NCBI GenBank assembly: GCA_023101885.1
Contig: JALPQD010000026.1
Location: 10,462,997 to 10,526,996, forward strand
DNA: 64,000 bases
Direction of reading: 5' to 3'
Source of the DNA: Typhlomys cinereus
Taxonomy: Eukaryota > Chordata > Mammalia > Rodentia > Platacanthomyidae
Both the position numbers and the translations under genes were made by a program. This document shows, in pieces, positions 10,541-22,105 of this stretch (position 1 is the first letter of the stretch; every line of letters begins with the position of its first letter). The notes beneath the pieces were generated by a model. The model searched no databases. It worked only from the letters and a program-made list of their open reading frames with translations, and had not been told where the DNA came from.

Positions 10541-12009
10541 GGGGGATGGATAACCTAGAGGGTTTAACCAGACTCCAGGTTTGCACAGCTGGGACAGAAG
10601 TTGGGTATGACCAGAGGGTCAGTGAACAGAGTTCCAAGACCAAGGGATGCTGGTGTTTTCATTTGGACAAGATAGAAGTGATAAATGGGAAACAGACCTG
10701 GGAGAAGGAAAAACTGGTAGAGGGAGCCAAATCTGCTCTCAGGGGCAGCACAGCACTGAGACCTTTTCTCTTGACCCTGTTGAGCTGAAGTCTTGGGGTC
10801 TGTCAGTGCGCAGGACCCTACTCACTGCTTATGAGAAGCCAGATTCCTAAAAGACTGGAAATGGCAGCTTTCACTGCTGACTCGAATGATGTACTTACGC
10901 TCCAGTTGCTACCCTTGGCCTCTTGTGCCTGTTGTTTACATCCAAGGATTTTGGACCACTAGGGGAAGGAGCTCAGCCTATGAGGAAAACCAGGGAGGCA
11001 GAGAATAAACACCTGCTTCTTCTCCAGCCCAAGCATATATCCAGATGTGTGGGTGAATGTGTCCATGGGCTTCCTGCCAGGGTCCAGAAAAGAGGGCAGG
11101 TGCAGGCACTCCCTCTATCAGAAGGGGGTGCCAGCAATCAAGTGGTGCTCAGAGGGAGGCGAGGGATGCTGGGCCTGTCAGGAGGTCCTCACTAAACTAA
11201 ACCCTCAACTGTTCTTTCCTTCCTTCCTGCTCTGTCCTTCTTCCTTTCTCCTAGCCTTTCCTTCCCTCTGTTCCCTTAAATTGCTCCCTTCCCTTCTCTT
11301 TTCCCCCTCTCTTTTCTCTTCCATGTCGCGTGGGGAAACATCTCTAAGGCTTCAGAGATGAGCACCAACCCTACCTTGTAATCACACATTGCAGAAGGAT
11401 TGCCAGGTAAACACAGATGTCAAAATGAGTGCTGTGTGAATTGAAAGCTGCGCTATCGCGCTGTGTGGCATGCCCTTTGGACTTTACCATCCTAACCTAA
11501 GGAAGTTGTCATATAGCAATTTGAAATATTCTATCCCGGAAGAAGACTCCTGAGACTGGATGGCAAGCATCCTACAAGTTCTAGGAAGTTCTTGAAAGTA
11601 ACTAGACTCATAGACTTTTTCTCAAGGTGAAGAAAGTAGTAACAACTGCTGCAGGAGGAGACTCTGAGCCCAGCAGTCTGGAGGACACTTCGAGCAGCCC
11701 ATCTGGATACAAATCCTACAGAGAGCTTCAGGGTTGCAACTTCCATGAATCTCACTCAGGTTGCGGTGGGTTTTTCTGTGTCATAGATGCCTTTGAATCA
11801 TCCCTGCTCCTGTAAGTAACCCTCACTCAGGCTCATGTACATAACACCAATGAACTTATGGGTTCGTTTAATTGGACTTTTGTGTAATTGTTACTTTGGC
11901 CTGTTGTAGAATCGCTGCCTGGGGCAAATTATACACATTTGTATGGTAACCCCCAGGGAGAGTGTCACCGGACATAGAGATAGAGAAGAAAATAAATAGT
12001 GTCGCAAAG
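10541..12009. other. Unassigned DNA with a CT-rich tract
   Basis: No gene recognised. A pyrimidine-rich tract covers about 11207-11325. Frames of 90-104 codons near 10923-11361 run into that tract and have no recognisable domain. Confidence 0.4.
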
Positions 12010-12455
12010 GACGTTTTGGTTGAAGTCAAGTTTAGACCGGGGATGAGGAAAGACCTTGACTGTGGGGATGGGATGGGGTGGTGGTGTTTAACCTGATACT
12101 TGAAGAATGGGTAGCTGTGGTTGATGGAGGGGGAGAGGTCCAGGATGAAAAGAATTCCAGGCAGAAGCTCTGGCCTTGAGAGGAGTGTCGTCATTGAAAG
12201 AACCCAAAAGCTGGAGGGAGACCAGATTGGCAGAGGCTCAGAGAGCAAGGGGCAGGAGGGGGCACAGCAGATTAGAAGGGCAGTGGGAGCCAGAGCAGCG
12301 GGGATCTGTGGTTTATCCTAAGTGCTTGGGAGGCCGGGAAGCTGTTGGATGCCTCTTAAGCAGAGGATTGACGCGATCCGGTTTTACCTTGTAGAAAGAT
12401 AAAATTTGGCTGCCCTGAGTAAAACGGATTGGAGGGGACCAGGAGGAAGAGCTTT
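12010..12455 (-). mobile_element. L2 LINE fragment, antisense
   Basis: Antisense L2 blocks in order: 'aacctgatacttgaagaatgggtagc', 'aagaattccaggcagaagctctggccttgag', 'ggcagtgggagccagagcag', 'ggccgggaagctgttgg', 'agcagaggattgacgcgatccggttttacc' and 'ggctgccctgagtaaaacggattgg'. These match the well-known L2 segment 'agcattccaggcagagggaac...ttgagcagaggagtgacatgatctgac...tctggctgctgtgttgag'. Confidence 0.65.
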
Positions 12456-14754
12456 AGAAACTCCAGCAGTGGCTCATCAGGAAAGCGATGGTGGGTAAGC
12501 TGAAATAGGGTCTAAGGAGCTGGGGAACAGCAGACAGCCCTGCCCCGTCTTTGTGGTGGGATATTTGCAAAGGATTTGTGAGCCCCACCCATCCCCCACC
12601 TTCCACAACCCCCCCTTCCTCCATGTATTCCCATTAGCCTGTGACTGCCCCATTGTGGCAGCTGAATGAGAGACACTTGCTGGTTTTGAACAGTTGCCAG
12701 GATGCAACTAAAAGAAAATGACATCATATCATTAGTCTTTGGATTGAAGAGCAAAGATCCAGGTATGCAATGGAAAGATTTGGGAGGAAATGAAATTAGG
12801 TGGAACCAAGAGAACAAATGCAGAGGACACAGCAATTTGTCATACAGGAAATACGGTACATTTGTATATCAGTGACAGTTTCTGTAACCTGTTACATACC
12901 CACTGAACTCAGAGAGGCAAGGAGAACATGAAATTCTTTCCTTCCTTGATTTTTAGAAGCTTAGAGGCAAAAAAAAAAAAAAAAAGAGATTTGTGCTGTT
13001 TCCCAGATAAAATCTAAGAAAGCAAGCAGGGTCCTAGCATTTCATCATGTATCATCATGGACCTAGATCTGAGAACCTCCTCCCAGGCACTTCTGATCTG
13101 AGAGGAAGGCAACTCCAGCCTTCTACTCTGCGTACACGGAGGCTCAGGGAAGTTGCGTGACTAGACTAAACTACACAGAGCTTGATTTGGACATGCCAAG
13201 GTCCTGTGGCTGGAAGATGTCCCTACTGCATGTCTCTTTCAGTATTCCCAAGAATTCTCATTGAGTTCAGAGCTTGAGACCCCCTGAGAAGAGTACTACG
13301 TTGGTTGGAAGGAGACTCAATCTGGACTTCAGATTTAACCCATGGGGGGGGGGCGGTTGACTCCAGGAGACCACCTGACTTGCTGAACCTTACTCCTGTC
13401 TAATAAAGATGTCACAACAACATGAATCTGGCCCTGCTCACAGAGATGGTGGACAGTCGAGAGAAATCAGCACCCTGAGAAATTCCATGATGTCTACGCA
13501 TGTAGGTGGTCTCTTCGGAGAGGCACATACCGAGCCACTGAGGGCATCTTCTCAGAGTGGCTTCCTTTTCTCCACCTGGTACTATTTCCCATGACTTCTA
13601 CCTATTGGTTCAACTCCTGTCCACTGGGCTGTACAGAGCAAGCCATGTAGGCCTGTCCTGACTGCTCACTGGTGGACCCTTTGGCCTGGAGGCTAGAGAC
13701 TGCACAGCTATCCCCTCTCTGTTCGAGCCTGCTGCTCTTATTTGCTGAAGTCCTTGTTGGGGTGACCAGTTAGGCCACAAGGCAGCTTACTTGAAATCAC
13801 AGTACAGCTGATATTAGGTTGGTGAGTACCTCAAATCTCTTTTACTGCAGCCCAAAATGGTGCTCCTTGAGACATGAACTAAGAGACATTTATCAGGCAG
13901 GGGGCAGGGACAGACAAGGTGCACATGTGATTTTCAGGGCTGGCGTCACTACATAGATATTGAGAAAGACAACATGGAGACATTTCCTAAGATAGCCCAT
14001 TTCCCAAGACAAAACACATATGGCTCTGGCCAGATTGTCCCCGAGTTCTCTGGGGAGCACCCTACTCGGAGTGAGATGGAAAGAGACTGGGGCCTGGAAA
14101 TCAGTAGCATTCAGTATGGAAAGGGGAAACTGGGATTGGGAGCTGACACAGAGCCCACTCTAATGGGAGGTCCTCCTTGTTCGTTTCCTCCCTCCCTGTA
14201 CTTTTAGAACTGATGCTTCTTCCTGACTTACCCCATGCATCCATCTCAGGGTGCACTTGGGTAGAGAACACCCAGACAGTACTCCAAATTCTTCTGCCCC
14301 TGAGGGGTTTTTGTTCCCGTCCCATCTGTCACTCGGTCCCAAGTGTCTGCTACCCGAAGCGTGCTATAACCACTTTGTGGCCCTGGATCCCGGGATCCTA
14401 ATTCATGCTCCTCCTGCTAGAAGAATCTGGAGGGTGCTCAGTCACCTCCTCCTCATTGAACCAAACCAGAAGTGGGAACAGGATCCTGTGGAAGAGTTCT
14501 GCTGCCCCCCCTTGGCACCTGTGCTGTGCCGTACCACCTGAGGTGGGAAAGGGTCGAGGTCAAGACGCACATGGGAGAAACTATGGGGGCAGCATGGGAA
14601 AGGATGAGTGTGAATTGTCAGGTCCTCAGAGATCTTCAGAGCCTCCTTTTGCAGTGCTTCCTCCCTTTAGTGACCTTGCCTGGTCCAGGTATAGCTAACT
14701 CCTCTTCCATTACTTTCAGAAGTAAATTTTGGCATGATGAATGCAGGTATTTGC
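12456..14754. other. Unassigned DNA
   Basis: An A-run (about 12970-12985), a G-run (about 13345-13354) and a weak antisense MIR-like patch near 13125-13195 ('ggaggctcagggaagttgcgtgactaga') are the only marks. No exon, promoter or RNA gene recognised. Confidence 0.4.
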
Positions 14755-14802
14755 TTCATTCATTCATTCATTCATTCATTCATTCATTCATTCATCCATC
14801 CA
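14755..14802. repeat. (ATTC)n microsatellite at the L2 terminus
   Basis: About eleven ATTC units then two ATCC units. It lies where an antisense L2 begins; L2 elements naturally end in short TGAATGAA-type repeats, so the array probably grew from the LINE's own terminus. Confidence 0.9.
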
Positions 14803-14975
14803 TCAGTATGTGTGCTCCAAGTGTTCGATGGATGTCTGGCATTATACTATATACTGTGGTTAACCAGGACCTAAGGCACTGTCCACCAAGACTTCAGAGT
14901 TCACTGGCAGAAGCAGCCAAGATCCTGAGCTCATGGTACATAGGAAACAGAAACATAGGAGCTGTTCCAAATTGG
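14803..14975 (-). mobile_element. L2 LINE 3' end, antisense
   Basis: 'tgtgctccaagtgttcgatggatgtctggcattatactatatactgtggttaaccaggac' follows antisense L2 'tattgagcacctactatgtgccaggcactgttctaggtgctggggatacagcagtgaac'. '...gatcctgagctcatggtacataggaaacagaaac' follows the next L2 segment. Confidence 0.55.
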
Positions 14976-15027
14976 GAGCTGGAGGCTCTCTTTAAGGGAG
15001 AGGGGATTTGCGTGTCTGCTGCTGGGA

Positions 15028-15030
<3 letters not shown>

Positions 15031-15080
<50 letters not shown>

Positions 15081-15110
15081 CCCTCTTCTTCTCTGTCTCT
15101 TTCCCTCCCT
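15031..15110. repeat. (CT)n microsatellite and pyrimidine flank
   Basis: About 23 pure CT units (15031-15076) followed by mixed pyrimidines. Confidence 0.9.
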
Positions 15111-16477
15111 CAATACCACAATATCTATTGAAACCTCATTGGGATGAAAGGACCCAAATAAATGTATGGAGTGGTTTGTTTGCTCTCTGAACTCCCTTCT
15201 CAAAGCCTCGGCGACTCTAGAGAAGGAGAGCCCCAACTTTGCAGATGTGGGGGTTGGATACTAGAAAGTGCTCAATAGAAGTGGAATAAATTGGAAGTCA
15301 CTTCTCCCATTGTCCTCCTGGCGAGTCTGGAGAGCCGACTTTCATGTTCCCTTCTGTTGCCCAAATCAGCTCCCGCTCTCAATCTGGCCCCTGGGTCCAC
15401 TGCCTGATGGCAAGTCTTTTCTGTCCTGGATCAACTCACAGGTGGAAGCCGAGAAGACTAATAACAGCGCCTGATGGTCTTTCATAGTTTTCCCTAAATG
15501 TTCTTTCCTGCACAGGAGAAAAAAAGTTTAATAAAGATATGGATTACGGTGGAGCCTGAGAGCCGGAAATCAATAGTAGTCTCAAGGCCGTTAGTGTGAT
15601 ACCTTCCTGCTGGGGCTGCTCGCCTGAGGAGGAGCGGACAGCCCTGACTTCAGAGACTTGTGGAGGGAGGAGAGCAGCCCCGAAAAGGGCACTGTGTCTG
15701 AACCAGAGGGACGGGAGCAAACCTGTCCTGGAGTCATGGAAACTGCGCAGAGTGGAGGAGCATGTGGAAATGCTGGGTTCCAGGCTTACAGAGAAAGGGG
15801 GTCCCTTCTTCAGGACTGAGTGTTGTTGATAGTCTGGTCTGTATCTGTGCAGTACAGGGATGTGGAAGTCAAGTGTCTTGCATGTAAAAGAGTAACATAC
15901 ATCTCGGTTGCCCTCCTTTGGATCATTGTATTTACTTCAAAACAAAACCAAGTCAGTTTTCTAATATGCGCAATCATATCGGCTTAACTGCACAAAGCAG
16001 GCTAATTACAGAGGACCTTCTCTACTGTTCATTAAAGGAGTCCCCCAGTTCTTCTCATTAAGCTTGTATGCCGCCTCTCTGTCCCTTTGTTGCTGCATGT
16101 ATTCTGAGAGCAATAAAAGCTGCTGTCTTTACAAGTTCTTTGTAATTCACACCTTATATAAGTCAGCTCGTGAACATCGCTTCTACCCCTGGGTCATACA
16201 CATGAAAGGGCTTCTGTGCAGGACCCTTCAGCAAGCATGTAGCCATTCTTGGCAATGCAAGGAACCTCTCCTCCTGCCCTCCTTCCCACTCCTTCTCCAG
16301 CAGGCAGAGACCCACTTCCACAGTGCAAATCTTAGCCAAAGCCCTCACGGTCACACCCAGAGACATGCCCTAGGTGATGAGTATGGATTAGATATGCGGA
16401 GCCACAGGATCAATTATGGGAACCTGCCACAAAACTAGCCTCCAGCTGTGGATATCGGGTTTTTGTGTCTATCTGGG
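15111..16477. other. Unassigned DNA
   Basis: A short L2/MIR-like 3' scrap ('tagaaagtgctcaatagaagtggaataaa') lies at 15260-15288. A 124-codon frame at 16064-16438 starts 'MYAASLSLCCCMYSE' and shows no recognisable domain. Confidence 0.35.
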
Positions 16478-16508
<31 letters not shown>

Positions 16509-16516
16509 GTGTGTGT
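16478..16516. repeat. (CT)n microsatellite passing into (GT)n
   Basis: CT units with one TT interruption, then five GT units. Confidence 0.85.
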
Positions 16517-19093
16517 AAGGGTTATAGACTAAGTTCTGCTTCCATCTTATTTGATGGTTTTGGAGAAAGTTATTATTCCCCTTTCACGCCTGTTTATCCC
16601 ATCTACAGCATGAGTTGTGGGGTTTCTAAGGGGGAAGGGACAGAGTCCGAAGGCCTTGGACAAGAGTTAGAGAAAGGTCCCAGGTGGGTCTGATGGCACC
16701 TCCGCCTACAGTGAGACTCTCCGGAGAATCCTGTGCTCAATGTTGCCACTCAGTGGCCACTGATTCTGGCTTTGTGTGAGGATCAGGCTCCTTCCACACA
16801 CACTAATCACAGGTGCCCTGTCCTGGGGGCCAATCAGACTCATCGAGCCCTGGGAAGGAAGGAAGGGAAGTGGGTGGTGTTAAATCCAAGTCCCCATAGC
16901 TGCAATAACCAGGCCATGCCCTTCTGGGGCTTCTGCCAAGCCTCCTTCTCCTTCTGGCCGGGTCAGAATCTACCTGACCTCAGACACATACCTGGGCCAC
17001 ATGATGTGAAAGCACGCTGGAAAGAAAGGCTATAAAGGTTAGATCTCCCTTTTCCTGTGGGTTTTCTGCAGAGATTCCCCCCATGACGCTGCCTGCTGCC
17101 ACCGTAGTTACCTTTCCCTACTGTCATCCCTGTTCTTAAGGCCAAATCATGCCTCCCCGCCTCCCATTGCTCTATTCTAAGAGAGACTTACATTATCATG
17201 GGCCTCCACAGTCTCTTTTCTCAACAACTTTCCTGACACGCAGCAGCTCTCCAGGGACAATCCATTCAAGCAAACCCCACCTCTATCCCCACCTCTTCTG
17301 CCACCCACTGCCACCTTGATCACTCCAGGTGCACACCGACTAGGGGACCCTGAGGATGTGTGGGTTTCCTGTTGTCATGACAACAGGCCGCAAAGGAAGA
17401 TGGCCAGCGTCGCTTCATTCCTGCTGGAAGGGCAGCGTCTCAGGGCACGTGGAAGAAAAAGGGGCCTTCGGAGGTAGAAAAGGCTGGTGTGGGATTTGTG
17501 CCTACGTTCCGTGCCTTCATTCTCCCCTTCTGCAAAACTAAGTCTCTGGTTTTCCTATCTCAGCCCCTTTCTGGGATTCCACAGTTAGCACTGGAGGAGA
17601 TAGGTAGGAGTGTACTGTACTCAGCAGGTATTTCTCCAGCCCTGGCTTAGTCCTACTGCCAAGGAGATAGCTGTATGTCACAAAGGACCCCAGCCCAGGC
17701 CAGTCAAAGGTCCAGACAGGGGACACCATGTGATGAGCAAGGACACGTAGACAGTGGGAAGGTGAATAAAGAGATCATTTGGAGTCCCAGCTCACAGAGG
17801 AGCCTGGACTCTGAGAGCCTTTAGGACATTTCCTCAGAAGGAAGCCTTGCTCTGACTTACCTGTGAACAACATTTCCCAGTCCCCATGCGAAGACCAGGT
17901 GGCTTCAAGGCAGAAAGAGCAGACTGCAGCAGTGCTGGGGAGGGATCTGGGGGCTGAGACCAGGAGGCAGACTGAGGACCATGATATCTGGACATGGCTC
18001 AAAGGGAGTGTGTGGAGGGGGCGGGGGGAATCCGGGTACCAGTACAGAAGGAGAGTAGTAGAGAGCTGCAGGACAACGGGAACTTCAGTGTCTGGAGAGA
18101 TGAGCAAGAAGCCAGGAGGAGTCGGCTGGCCTCCATGGAAGGGGATGGAAGCCATCAGGAAAGTACCTTCTCCCAGAGCACAGCCTGCCCTGTGGACTGT
18201 GGGCCTCCCCGTCACAGAATGTCATTCCCCTTCGCCTGCCTCATTTGTGATGCTGGGACCAGAGTCCAGGGTTTGCAGCCACACCAGCACTGGTCCTGTC
18301 TATACACATCCTGCTGTGCAACCTGGGCCACATGTCTTTCCCTCTCTCCGGCTTGTACTAGTCCACAGCTCTGGCAAGCGTCGAGGATGTGCACATGCAT
18401 GTTGAGTAGCTCGTGGCCTGCAGCACCTCAGTATGCTTGAAGGATCCCATGTGTAAGGGAAATGCTGAGAACAGGCAGCCTCACACTGACCACCCCCAAA
18501 AAAGCAAGTCAGATATTAAAGCTCTCATTCTGGTGATAGGATGTGGTCTCCACTTCAGTCTCTGCCTCTGTGAAAAGACATGGTTAATCCAAATAGTTGC
18601 TGTGGTTCCATCAGCCCTCTCTCTGACTCTACACACACATGTGCGCATGCATACACGCACACACAGATGGACAGGAACAGATGTGTACACATGCATACGT
18701 GGACATACCTCTCATTGTGGATTTTCATGGTTTCTCAGGAAATATCCCTGACTACCCTATAGACAATCTTAGTCTCCCAGACAAAGCACTGGAGCAAGGC
18801 TGCACTGGAGAATTTTCAAAATCGCTGACATTTAGTTCTCTAGGTTCTGACATTTTATCTTTCCTTGTCCTGGGGTTCCCAAGATTCCCTCATGCTTAAG
18901 CACTGATATTTATCCAAAGCCGAAACTCCAGAATCTGTAGCCAGCCCTGGGCATGCAGGAAACAACAAGAGACATAATTTAAAGAAATGTTAACTTTCTT
19001 CTGGGGACCTTCCAAGGTCTGACTACTGAAGACCCAGAAGAGAAACTCGAGTTATGCCCTTGGCCCAGAGATCAGGAAGCAAGTGCAAATGCT
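16517..19093. other. Unassigned DNA, longest repeat-poor stretch
   Basis: Repeat-poor for 2.6 kb. It holds the longest low-repeat open frames of the window: 180 codons at 17863-18405 (plus), 148 codons at 17994-18440 (plus) and 146 codons at 17775-18215 (minus). They overlap in three frames, have no domain I recognise and lack a convincing splice context. A CA-rich patch lies at 18625-18700. 'caacctgggccacatgtctttccctctctcc' near 18320 is a weak sense MIR core. Confidence 0.4.
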
Positions 19094-19330
19094 GCCCATC
19101 AGCCCATGAGCCCATCAGCTCATTAGCCCATGAGCCCATCAGGTCCATCAGCCCATGAGCTCATCAGTCCATCAGTCCATGAGCTCATCAGTCCATCAGT
19201 CCATGAGCTCATCAGTCCATCAGTCCATGACCCTATCAGTCCATCAGTCCATGACCCCATCAGTCTATGACCCCATCGGTCCATTGGCCCATCAGCCCGT
19301 CAGTCCATGAGCCCATCAGTCCATCAGTCC
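19094..19330. repeat. Minisatellite, 8-bp units in a 24-bp higher-order repeat
   Basis: Units are variants of CCATCAGT, CCATGAGC and CCATCAGC. In the centre (about 19158-19230) they line up as a 24-base block (gctcatcagtccatcagt + ccatga) repeated three times almost unchanged. The flanking copies are more diverged ('ccatgacccc', 'cccatcggt'). About 237 bases in all. Confidence 0.9.
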
Positions 19331-19889
19331 AGTCTTCCTGTTCAGGGTCACAGAACCCATATTAGACCAGTGAATTAACCAGGGTTAGGGGGAGTCCCCA
19401 GTTCCATCTTCAAGCAAGGGAGTGTGAGGGTGACCCAAGATCAATATGCAGTCAGGATAAAGTCCCCTATGGCCAGGCATAGAATTTGGACTTCCATTAG
19501 TAGTCTCTTTGCCTTTCCTGGAGGCATGTGAAGGCGTCTATTGAAATGAAAGTGGTCCCAGTGGACAAGCTCATTGATCACCATGGCTTCTTTCTCTTAA
19601 TCCCTCTGCACAGATTTATTAATTGGGGCTTTTTAAAAGCCACATCACAGACTTTTGATGTAATGGGGCAGAATAAATGTATCTAGAAACTGGAAAAGCT
19701 GTGGATAAGGAGGCTTTGGAAAGCATTTTGCACGTCTTGGAATTTGAGAGAGGAGAGGAAAAACAGGATAAATCCATGAGAGGAAAGCAAAGAGTACAAG
19801 TGGCATCTAGAGTAGACAGAACTTGGGGAGGCGAGTCAACAGACTGGGTTCTGAGACTGTTCGTTATAGCGTCTCTTTATAGCGTTTCT
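19331..19889. other. Unassigned DNA
   Basis: No feature recognised except a two-copy 13-base tandem ('atagcgtctcttt' / 'atagcgtttcttt') at 19867-19892. Confidence 0.35.
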
Positions 19890-19892
19890 TTA

Positions 19893-20124
19893 TGCATGAA
19901 CATGTGTATGCATGCATGTGTATGTACGTATGTGTGCAGGTGTATGTGTATGTGCACAGATGTGTATGTGTCAGTACATGTGTGTTTGTGTAAGTGTGTG
20001 CAGCCGTGTGTATGGAAGGGGCACATGCACATGCATGTCACAACACACATATGGCAGTCAGAAGATTTTATGGAACCCATCTTTATGTGGGTTCTGGGGC
20101 TCACACTTGAGTCTTCAGGATAAC
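19893..20124 (-). mobile_element. B3/B2-like SINE with TG-rich tail, antisense, head truncated
   Basis: A TG-rich tail (19895-20020) precedes 'gcagtcagaagattttatggaacccatctttatgtgggttctggggctcacacttgagtcttcagg'. That resembles antisense B3 'ggtcagaggacaactttcgggagt...catgtgggttctggggatcgaactcaggtcgtcaggc'. The usual 'ccactgagccatctcgccagcc' head is missing. Confidence 0.5.
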
Positions 20125-20156
20125 ATGACTTACTGGCCCTCTCCTGAAGTTCTTTT

Positions 20157-20432
20157 GTGTATGTGTGTGTTTGTGCAGGTATTAGTGTGTATATGTATGT
20201 GGGTAAGTAAAAACGGGCACTGTGTATACCTGTTGAGGTTCAAAGATGACTTTGGGAATCACACTGAATTGTTTTACCTTTTTTTTGCTTTTCTGTGGGG
20301 TTTCCCAGGCTCCACCTTCTAGGGTCAGAGATGCGACTGCCTCTATTTCTGCCTGGAATTTTTACGTGGGATCTGGGATGAAGGTCCTTTTGCTTGGGAA
20401 GGAAAGGCTTAACCTTGAGCCATTTCTCCGGT
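20157..20432 (-). mobile_element. B4-derived short SINE, copy 1, antisense
   Basis: Reverse complement: head 'ggagaaatggctcaaggttaag', 'ccagatcccacgtaaaaattcc', middle 'gcagtcgcatctctgaccctagaaggtggagcctgggaaacccc', end 'gtgtgattcccaaagtcatctttgaacctcaac', then a CA-type tail. A near-perfect 20-base target-site duplication flanks it (20137-20156 'ccctctcctgaagttctttt'; 20433-20452 'ccctctcctgatgttattta'; 18/20 match). Confidence 0.65.
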
Positions 20433-20452
20433 CCCTCTCCTGATGTTATTTA

Positions 20453-22044
20453 TGTGGAACCTATGGAGCAAGTTGTTCTTCTTTCTTTGTCTTCTCAACC
20501 CATATAGTGTAGGGTTAGGCCACTGCATTTTGTGGTTGTGATTTCAGCCAGCGACAAGGCCAAATGTGTCTCTTTGATTACTGTAACCATAGCAACAAAG
20601 ATGTTTATTCTTTCAGAGAACATCCAAGTTGGTGAAGCCTGTTTACACATATGATTATGCCTGGCTCCCATAGAAAAGACAGTTATGTGTGTAGAAGTGA
20701 CAATCCATTGCACAGAGCAGAGACATATACTGTATACATGGGGCTGGGATCACGCACACTCAGGTGCTATGAGTCCCAAACATCTGTGACAGACTTAAAT
20801 GTCAGCACAAACATGCCTTGGGCTCTAGGTGAAAGAGTCTTGAAACTGCAGTAAATGACTTAAAATCTCTGACCACCCATGGCGGCATCTCTTCCAGCCT
20901 TGGAAGGAGGTCATGCCTCATTCCTGCAGGACCCTGTGAACATCCTCAAAGGCTTCCCCCATGTCCTTGGGGTCCTTGCTAGAAACAAACGGACACATCT
21001 TCAGAGGTTTCCTACAGACAGTCCACAGGTGTCCACTGGGTCAATGGGAACATCTCGAATCTGTGTCTGCCAGGCTGATTATTCAGCCTGTGGCTGTGTC
21101 AATTCAGTCTTTTCAGCAGCAGGACAGCTGGGATGCTCATCCTCCATTGTCTGTAGAGTGACAGCTGTATCCAGAACTTAGACCAGAGATTCTGGTCATC
21201 TCAAGAGCCTGGATGACTTTATATTCTTTTGAGCTTTATTACTTGTCCAGCAAAAAGGCTGATTCTACAGGAGACTGTCCTACAAGTCAACTGGTGTGAC
21301 TCATGACTGAGAAAACCTTCAGTCCACTCTAGTTGATGTAAAGGATGACTCTTGACAATGAGTTTGATCTCAGTGTGGTAGGGAAGTAAGAGGAGAGGGA
21401 GACGAAAAGATGATGGGAAGTGAGAAAGAAAAGAAGAAAGGGAGGGAGGAGAAGAGGAGAGGAAAGACTGGAAGTTTCTTTGGCATCTACCTCCTGAGGT
21501 CTAGGAGGCTCCTAATAGCCAGTGGGAGACTCTACATGGGTTTGGGAAGCTTTGGACAGAACAAGGCTGATGGCTTTTACTCAATGTAAATTAGGAAGGG
21601 AAGGCAGGTGCAGGGGTGGTTCAGAAAAACAGAAAGCAAGTCAGTGTACTCCTGCTCTACCACCTTTCCTACTCTCCCCTGTCATTTCAAAGTTACTACG
21701 TTTTTTTGTACAATTTCCAGAAACTAAAAGGAACTTGTGCATGTAAATGAATCCTCCCCACCCTTTTATTCTCTGCCACAGCTTTCCTGAAATCTTAAGC
21801 AAGAAAAAAAAAAAAACTATTTCCTAACTGAATATGGACCTGTACTCTGTGAAGGAAATAAATCATGTCACCAAGTCATTTCGTGCCTCCGTGTTCATGA
21901 GTAAGGGAAGAAATGGAGGTGGGGGAGGAGAAGGACCGCCCCCAAACACAACCATTTAACAGACCTGCAAGGATGGCTGGAGCAGAGTTAGAAACTCAGA
22001 GCTTCAAGATTTGGTGCTGGGAGGGGGTCTAAATTTAGAAGCGA
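20453..22044. other. Unassigned DNA with a GA-rich patch
   Basis: A purine-rich patch at about 21385-21470 and an A-run of 13 near 21806. Otherwise nothing recognised; open frames are 100 codons or shorter. Confidence 0.35.
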
Positions 22045-22105
22045 TTTGTAGACAAGTTGGAGGGAGTTCAGAGAAAAGCCACCAAAACAATTAGAGGAAT
22101 GCAGC
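22045..22105 (+). mobile_element. Possible CR1/L3 LINE fragment
   Basis: 'gacaagttggagggagttcagagaaaagccaccaaaacaattagaggaatg' resembles the conserved CR1/L3 segment 'gacaagctggagcgtgtccagaggagggcgaccaggatggtgagggg'. Only about 50 bases match, so chance cannot be excluded. Confidence 0.4.

Noticed and set aside
14472..15131. 219-codon plus-strand open frame
   Set aside because: It runs through the ATTC array and the CT array and contains their translated repeats. It crosses an L2 and has no domain.
17863..18440. 180- and 148-codon plus-strand frames in GC-richer DNA
   Set aside because: Both frames and a 146-codon minus-strand frame are open over the same bases, as composition alone would give. 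No recognisable domain, no splice or promoter context.
19094..19330. Direct repeats resembling a CRISPR array
   Set aside because: Units are 8 bases, contiguous, without unique spacers, and the surroundings are mammalian repeats. It is a minisatellite.
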